Source: Gordonia polyisoprenivorans NBRC 16320 = JCM 10675 | Lineage (GTDB): Bacteria; Actinomycetota; Actinomycetes; Mycobacteriales; Mycobacteriaceae | Length of the DNA: 64,000 bases | Assembly (NCBI RefSeq): GCF_000241325.1 | Contig: NZ_BAEI01000091.1 | Location: 1 to 64,000, forward strand | Direction: 5' to 3' | In this document: positions 60,288 to 64,000 of the stretch, piece by piece | Position numbering within the stretch: position 1 is the stretch's first letter | How the letters are laid out: each line of letters begins with the position of its first letter | Translations under genes and position numbers: made by a program | The notes under the pieces: generated by a model | What the model was told of the DNA's origin: nothing | Databases searched by the model: none | Seen by the model: the letters and a program-made list of their open reading frames with translations, nothing else

Positions 60288-61481
60288 GTGACCGAACCCC
60301 GCGAGCGCAGCGCCGACGACCGGTGTCCGGGTGTGTTCACTCCGCACCCGGCCGCCGATGGTGCGCTCGCGCGGGTCCGACTGCCGGGCGGTGTGCTCTC
60401 CGCCGCTCAGATGCAGACCCTGGCCGAGGTCAGTGCCCAGCACGGCGACGGGTACCTCGAGCTGACTGCGCGCGCCAACATCCAGCTGCGCGGGATCAGC
60501 GATGTCGAGGCCGTCGCGGACGCGCTGACCGCGGCCGGTCTGGTACCCGACGGGGTCGGGGGTGAGGACATCGGCGGTAGGGAGAAGATCCGCAACATAG
60601 TGGTGAGTCCCCTGACCGGCCGGATCGGGGGCCACGCCGATGCGTCGCCGATCGCCGCGGCGCTCGATGCCGAACTGCGTCGTGCCGATGGTCTCGACGG
60701 TCTCTCGGGCAGGTTCCTGTTCGGGGTGGACGACGGACGCGGTGATGTGGCGCGTCACCGGCCCGATGTGTGTGCCGTCCTGCGGCATCCGGCGGAGACC
60801 GGGGTGGCCGACATCGTGGTCGACGGTGAGGTGGCCGGTTCGGTCGACACGACCGCCGCTGTCGCGCCGGCGCTGCTCGACGTCGCGCGTGCCATGGCGG
60901 CGCTGACGGGACCCCGCCGCTGGCGCATCCACGACCTCGACGCCGCGACGCGCGTGTCGGTGATCGATGCGGCGCGGCGGCGCCTCGGACCACCCGGAGA
61001 CCAGACATGGGCAGATGTACCGGCGACTGGGCCGGTCGTCGGATGGTTCGAGCAGGACGACGGCCGGGTACTGCTCGGTGCGGTGGTCGAGCTGGGTCGT
61101 CTCCCGTCGCGGCTCGCCGAGTTCCTGGCTGCAGTCGGCGCGCCGATCACGATCACCACCGATCGGGAGATCCTTCTCTGCGATCTGACCGAGCCGATCG
61201 CCGAAACCGTCGTCCGCGTCCTCGCGCCGATGGGCCTGATCTTCGACGCCGCCTCACCATGGGTGCGGGTCACTTCGTGTGCCGGGGCCCCGGGATGCGC
61301 CAATTCGCACGCGCCGGTGCGTACCGATCTCGCGAACCGGGTCGCGGTCGGTGAGCCGGTGACCGACCGTGAGCACTGGGTCGGGTGCGAGCGCGGATGC
61401 GGCTCCCCCACCGAGTCACATCTACGGGTCGAGGCCGGCCCCGACGGCTATCACACGCGTCGGGTTCAGGAGAACAGGTAG
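60288..61481 (+). CDS. cobG: Precorrin-3B synthase CobG
   Basis: A 397-residue member of the nitrite/sulfite reductase fold. CobG converts precorrin-3A to precorrin-3B with O2, using a 4Fe-4S cluster. The cluster ligands are visible as C-x5-C (CAGAPGC) and C-x3-C (CERGC) near residues 330-365; ELTARANIQLRGI is the substrate-site motif. The GTG at 60288 starts V-T-E-P-R. Its presence shows the oxygen-dependent cobalamin pathway. cobH, cobI and cobJ, which often follow cobG, are not found beside it here. It overlaps the convergent monooxygenase gene by 16 bp. Confidence 0.95.
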   Translation: MTEPRERSADDRCPGVFTPHPAADGALARVRLPGGVLSAAQMQTLAEVSAQHGDGYLELTARANIQLRGISDVEAVADALTAAGLVPDGVGGEDIGGREKIRNIVVSPLTGRIGGHADASPIAAALDAELRRADGLDGLSGRFLFGVDDGRGDVARHRPDVCAVLRHPAETGVADIVVDGEVAGSVDTTAAVAPALLDVARAMAALTGPRRWRIHDLDAATRVSVIDAARRRLGPPGDQTWADVPATGPVVGWFEQDDGRVLLGAVVELGRLPSRLAEFLAAVGAPITITTDREILLCDLTEPIAETVVRVLAPMGLIFDAASPWVRVTSCAGAPGCANSHAPVRTDLANRVAVGEPVTDREHWVGCERGCGSPTESHLRVEAGPDGYHTRRVQENR

Positions 61482-62998
61482 TCCTCGAGCGGGAACGTGT
61501 CCTGCGCCCGCACCGCCTCGGCGACAGAGGTCGGCCGGAACAACGGGGTCTCTCCCTTGGCGTTGAACCAGTACGAGCGTGACCGGGCGCAGTTGCCAAG
61601 GGCGAACACCGAATCGGCGATCCGGGTGGTCATGTCGTCGAGGAACTTCTCGTTCGCCTCTTCACGGACCTCGAAGGACACCGCATCCCGGCGTCGGACC
61701 TCCCCGAAAAGCCGCGCGATGTGCCGCATCTGGCATTCGACCGTGGTGAACCAGGACAAACCCACCCACGAGTAGGGGCCGGCGGAGTTCAAGAAGTTCG
61801 GGAAGTACGGCATCGTCAGACCCTCGTATGCGGCGAATGCGGTTTCCCGCCACCACTTTCCGAGATTGCGGCCGTCGCGTCCGATCACCTCGATCGCCGG
61901 GAGATTCTTCTCCCACACGTCGAACCCGGTGGCGAGGATCAGGACGTCGACCTCACGGGTACGGCCGTCGGCGGTGACGATGCCGTCGGGCACGATGTGA
62001 TCGATGCCGGTGGTGTCGAGGTTCACGTCCTCGCGTGCGAGCGTGCGGTAGTAGTCGTTGGAGACCGTCGGGCGTTTGCACCCGTAGTCGTAGGCGGGTG
62101 TGAGATCGCGACGCATCTGCGGGTCGCGCACCTGCAGATACCGGAAGAGTGCGGCAATCCGTTTGACGGCGTCGTTGACGCGACGAAATCGCCGGAAACG
62201 CCACATTGCGATCAGCATCGCCATCTCCTGGGTCACATCGGTGACCCAACGCACCGCTCGCTGACTGGCCGGCATCTGCCGAAACAGTGCTCGCACCGGC
62301 GCAGGGATGGGGGCGTCGAGCTTGGGCATCACCCACATCGGTGTGCGCTGATACACCGTCAACTCCTCGGTGAGATCGGCGATTTCCGGGATCAGTTGCA
62401 CTGCAGTCGATCCGGTCCCGATGACCGCCGCGCGTTTACCGGCGAAATCGTAGTCGGGATCCCACCGTGACGCATACACCACCCGCCCGGCGAAAGTGTC
62501 GATACCGGGGATGTCGGGGGTGGCGGGCTGGGACAGGAAACCGGTGGCGCACATCAGGAATCGCGTCGTCATCGTGGTTCCGCCGGCGAGGGCGACACGC
62601 CAGGTGTTGGTCTCGGCATCCCACCGCGCGCCGTCGACCGAGACACCGAATCGCATATGCCGCCGGACATCGTACTTGTCGGCGACGTCCACGGCGTACT
62701 GCTTGAGTTCTGTTCCCGGTGCGTATAGCCGCGACCAGTTGGGGTTCGGCTCGAACCAGAACGAGAACGTGGGCGACGGAACATCCACGGCCAGACCGGG
62801 ATATCGATTCACATGCCACGTACCGCCGAGGTCGTCCTCGCGTTCGAGGATGACGAAGTTCTCGTAACCGAGCCGCTTGAGGGCGATCGCGGCTCCGATG
62901 CCGCCGAATCCCGCACCGACGATGATCACGTCGTGGAGTTCGTGCCCCGGCTCCGATGACCGCCCCTGCTCTGGTGACTGTGGGTCCGCGGAATTCAT
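61466..62998 (-). CDS. Flavin-containing monooxygenase (Baeyer-Villiger-like)
   Basis: A 510-residue protein. It has a first Rossmann motif IIVGAGFGGIGAAIALKR (about residues 24-41), a second NADPH-binding VIGTGSTAVQLIPEIA and ATGF-type segments (MCATGFLSQP, LILATGFDVW). GTWHVNRYPGLAVDVPS is typical of Baeyer-Villiger monooxygenases. The BVMO fingerprint FxGxxxHxxxW(P/D) appears as FAGRVVYASRWD, with Tyr in place of His. These oxidise ketones or aldehydes with O2 and NADPH; substrate unknown. The ATG at 62998 is 58 bp from the divergent dehydrogenase start. Confidence 0.9.
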   Translation of the reverse strand: MNSADPQSPEQGRSSEPGHELHDVIIVGAGFGGIGAAIALKRLGYENFVILEREDDLGGTWHVNRYPGLAVDVPSPTFSFWFEPNPNWSRLYAPGTELKQYAVDVADKYDVRRHMRFGVSVDGARWDAETNTWRVALAGGTTMTTRFLMCATGFLSQPATPDIPGIDTFAGRVVYASRWDPDYDFAGKRAAVIGTGSTAVQLIPEIADLTEELTVYQRTPMWVMPKLDAPIPAPVRALFRQMPASQRAVRWVTDVTQEMAMLIAMWRFRRFRRVNDAVKRIAALFRYLQVRDPQMRRDLTPAYDYGCKRPTVSNDYYRTLAREDVNLDTTGIDHIVPDGIVTADGRTREVDVLILATGFDVWEKNLPAIEVIGRDGRNLGKWWRETAFAAYEGLTMPYFPNFLNSAGPYSWVGLSWFTTVECQMRHIARLFGEVRRRDAVSFEVREEANEKFLDDMTTRIADSVFALGNCARSRSYWFNAKGETPLFRPTSVAEAVRAQDTFPLEDYLFS

Positions 62999-63055
62999 GG
63001 CTACCTTCCTGTGGGAGTTGACGGCTCGCGTATCGAGCTGCCTACTCTGGTCGAC

Positions 63056-63844
63056 ATGGACGTCTCGAATGCGCACGTACTCCTCACCGGCGCCTCCGGC
63101 GGGATCGGCGAATTCCTGGCAATCGCACTGGCCCGACGCGGGGCCCAGCTGACCCTCACCGGACGGCGCTCCGACGCGCTGACCGAACTCGCAGATCGAG
63201 TGGGCGGCCGGGTGATCACCGCCGATCTGACCGAGCCGCAAGCGCCGACCGAGGTGGTCGAGCAAGCCGGTCGCGTCGACATCCTGGTGGCCAACGCAGG
63301 TCTGCCCGCGTCGGGTCCACTCCTGGAATACGCGACCGAGGAAATCGATCGTGCGCTCGAGGTCAACCTCCGGGCGCCGATCCTGATGGCCAAAGCTGCT
63401 GCAGCGCAGATGATTCCACGCGGACGAGGCCACCTCGTATTCATGTCGTCGCTCTCGGGAAAATCGGCATCGTCGAACACGTCTCTCTACAACGCGACGA
63501 AATTCGGTCTTCGCGGGTTCGCGTTGGCGCTGCGGGAGGATCTGCGGCCCCACGGGATCGGCGTGTCATCGATCTACCCCGGACCGGTGCGTGACGCCGG
63601 CATGATCGCCGATTCCCGAGTGGGTCTGCCGCGCGCGGGCACGGTCACCGCTGCCGCCGTGGGCGCCGCCACGATCCGAGCCATCGAACGCAACCGGCTC
63701 GAGACCACGGTGGCGCCCTTGCCGCTGCGGGCGGCCACGACGCTCGGCGGACTGGCACCGTCCGCCTCGGCGGCGTTCGCCCGTCTCACCCGCAGCGACC
63801 GGCTGGTGGCCGCCATCAGCGACGGCCAGCGCAGCAAGCGCTGA
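63056..63844 (+). CDS. Short-chain dehydrogenase/reductase
   Basis: A 262-residue classical SDR. The cofactor motif TGASGGIGEF is at residues 11-20 with R-R-S following the second strand, which favours NADPH. NAGLPASGP is the NAG motif; the catalytic Ser (MSSLSGKS) and Y-x3-K (YNATK) are present. Substrate not predictable; pairing with the divergent monooxygenase suggests alcohol-to-ketone then ketone oxidation in one pathway. The ATG at 63056 follows a weak GGAG. It converges with the truncated gene at the window end. Confidence 0.9.
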   Translation: MDVSNAHVLLTGASGGIGEFLAIALARRGAQLTLTGRRSDALTELADRVGGRVITADLTEPQAPTEVVEQAGRVDILVANAGLPASGPLLEYATEEIDRALEVNLRAPILMAKAAAAQMIPRGRGHLVFMSSLSGKSASSNTSLYNATKFGLRGFALALREDLRPHGIGVSSIYPGPVRDAGMIADSRVGLPRAGTVTAAAVGAATIRAIERNRLETTVAPLPLRAATTLGGLAPSASAAFARLTRSDRLVAAISDGQRSKR

Positions 63845-63848
63845 CCGG

Positions 63849-64000
63849 CTAGTCGGCGGCACGGTGCTTGCCGACATACGGGGCCGGTGCCGACCCGGTG
63901 CTCGACGATGAGCCCCCGGACGACGTCGTGTTGGACGAGGACCCGGTTGACGACGTTGACTCGGAGGTCGACGTGCTTGCGGCGCCGGAGCCGTTTGCCC
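63849..64000 (-). CDS. Ser/Thr-rich C-terminal tail of a truncated gene
   Basis: On the minus strand, one frame is open from the window edge to a TAG at 63851-63849. It encodes about 50 residues that are nearly all Ser, Thr, Gly and Ala (TSSTGSSSNTTSSGGSSSSTG), ending APAPYVGKHRAAD. Low-complexity Ser/Thr tails are typical of exported or glycosylated actinobacterial proteins, but the body of the gene lies outside. The gene is real on codon use; its product cannot be named. Confidence 0.6.
   Translation of the reverse strand, partial: ANGSGAASTSTSESTSSTGSSSNTTSSGGSSSSTGSAPAPYVGKHRAAD

Noticed and set aside
1..64000. CRISPR arrays, insertion sequences, prophage genes, tRNA and rRNA genes
   Set aside because: I looked for regular repeat-spacer units, transposase motifs, integrase or phage structural proteins and tRNA cloverleaf signatures and found none; a tRNAscan or IS search could still reveal something missed by eye.

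Overview
The window is high-GC, gene-dense DNA from an actinomycete of the order Mycobacteriales. The best guess is Gordonia or a close relative. This rests on family content and order, not on a database search: RbpA next to a polyprenol-phosphate-mannose synthase, Lnt, an amidohydrolase and FxsA; a DUF3263 protein; a DUF222/HNH endonuclease; a monomeric NADP isocitrate dehydrogenase; F420-type oxidoreductases; and aerobic-pathway cobN and cobG. Many neighbouring genes overlap by GTGA or ATGA, which points to tight operons. I saw no tRNA, rRNA, insertion sequence, prophage or CRISPR array.

Layout. 1-12 kb: the end of a polysaccharide-type locus (methyltransferase, deacetylase), then housekeeping and redox genes (Old Yellow Enzyme, dodecin, FAD oxidoreductase, icd), a VanY-like peptidase and an MFS pump. 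At 10.5 kb a guanidine-III riboswitch precedes two paired SMR exporters. 12-18 kb: a three-gene MksF-MksE-MksB (Wadjet JetABC-like) SMC operon with no JetD/MksG nuclease beside it. 18-25 kb: adjacent frameshifted photolyase-like and 2-oxoglutarate oxygenase genes, then a CoA-transferase/AtuA-like pair with a divergent LysR regulator. 25-29 kb: a sensor kinase and response regulator divergent from an FtsX-type permease and ATPase, arranged like the haem-responsive ChrSA/HrtBA module. 29-35 kb: an NTF2-like gene and a PadR regulator with matching operator-like sequences, an LLM oxidoreductase, an FKBP lipoprotein, a short UvrA-like protein and an AraC/VOC pair.

35-43 kb: a MaoC-like gene divergent from a same-strand run (acetoacetate-decarboxylase-like protein, acyl-CoA ligase, DUF3556 membrane protein, CrtI-like FAD enzyme, PucR-type regulator) that looks like one uncharacterised lipid or acid pathway. 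43-50 kb: an alpha/beta hydrolase, a DUF222/HNH protein, a MerR regulator fused to a sliding-clamp-like region, a small three-gene redox operon, DUF3263, and a class III cyclase paired with a small Zn-binding protein. 50-56 kb: the conserved rbpA-ppm-lnt-amidohydrolase-fxsA block. 56-61 kb: cobN behind a cobalamin riboswitch and divergent cobG. 61-64 kb: a flavin monooxygenase, a short-chain dehydrogenase and the Ser/Thr-rich tail of a gene cut by the window edge.

Two patterns cut across the window. First, three convergent gene junctions carry short tandem duplications that include stop codons (14 bp x2, 14 bp x2 and 26 bp x5). Second, three genes show a -1 frameshift at a short G/C run, so either real gene decay or single-base indel errors in the assembly must be considered.
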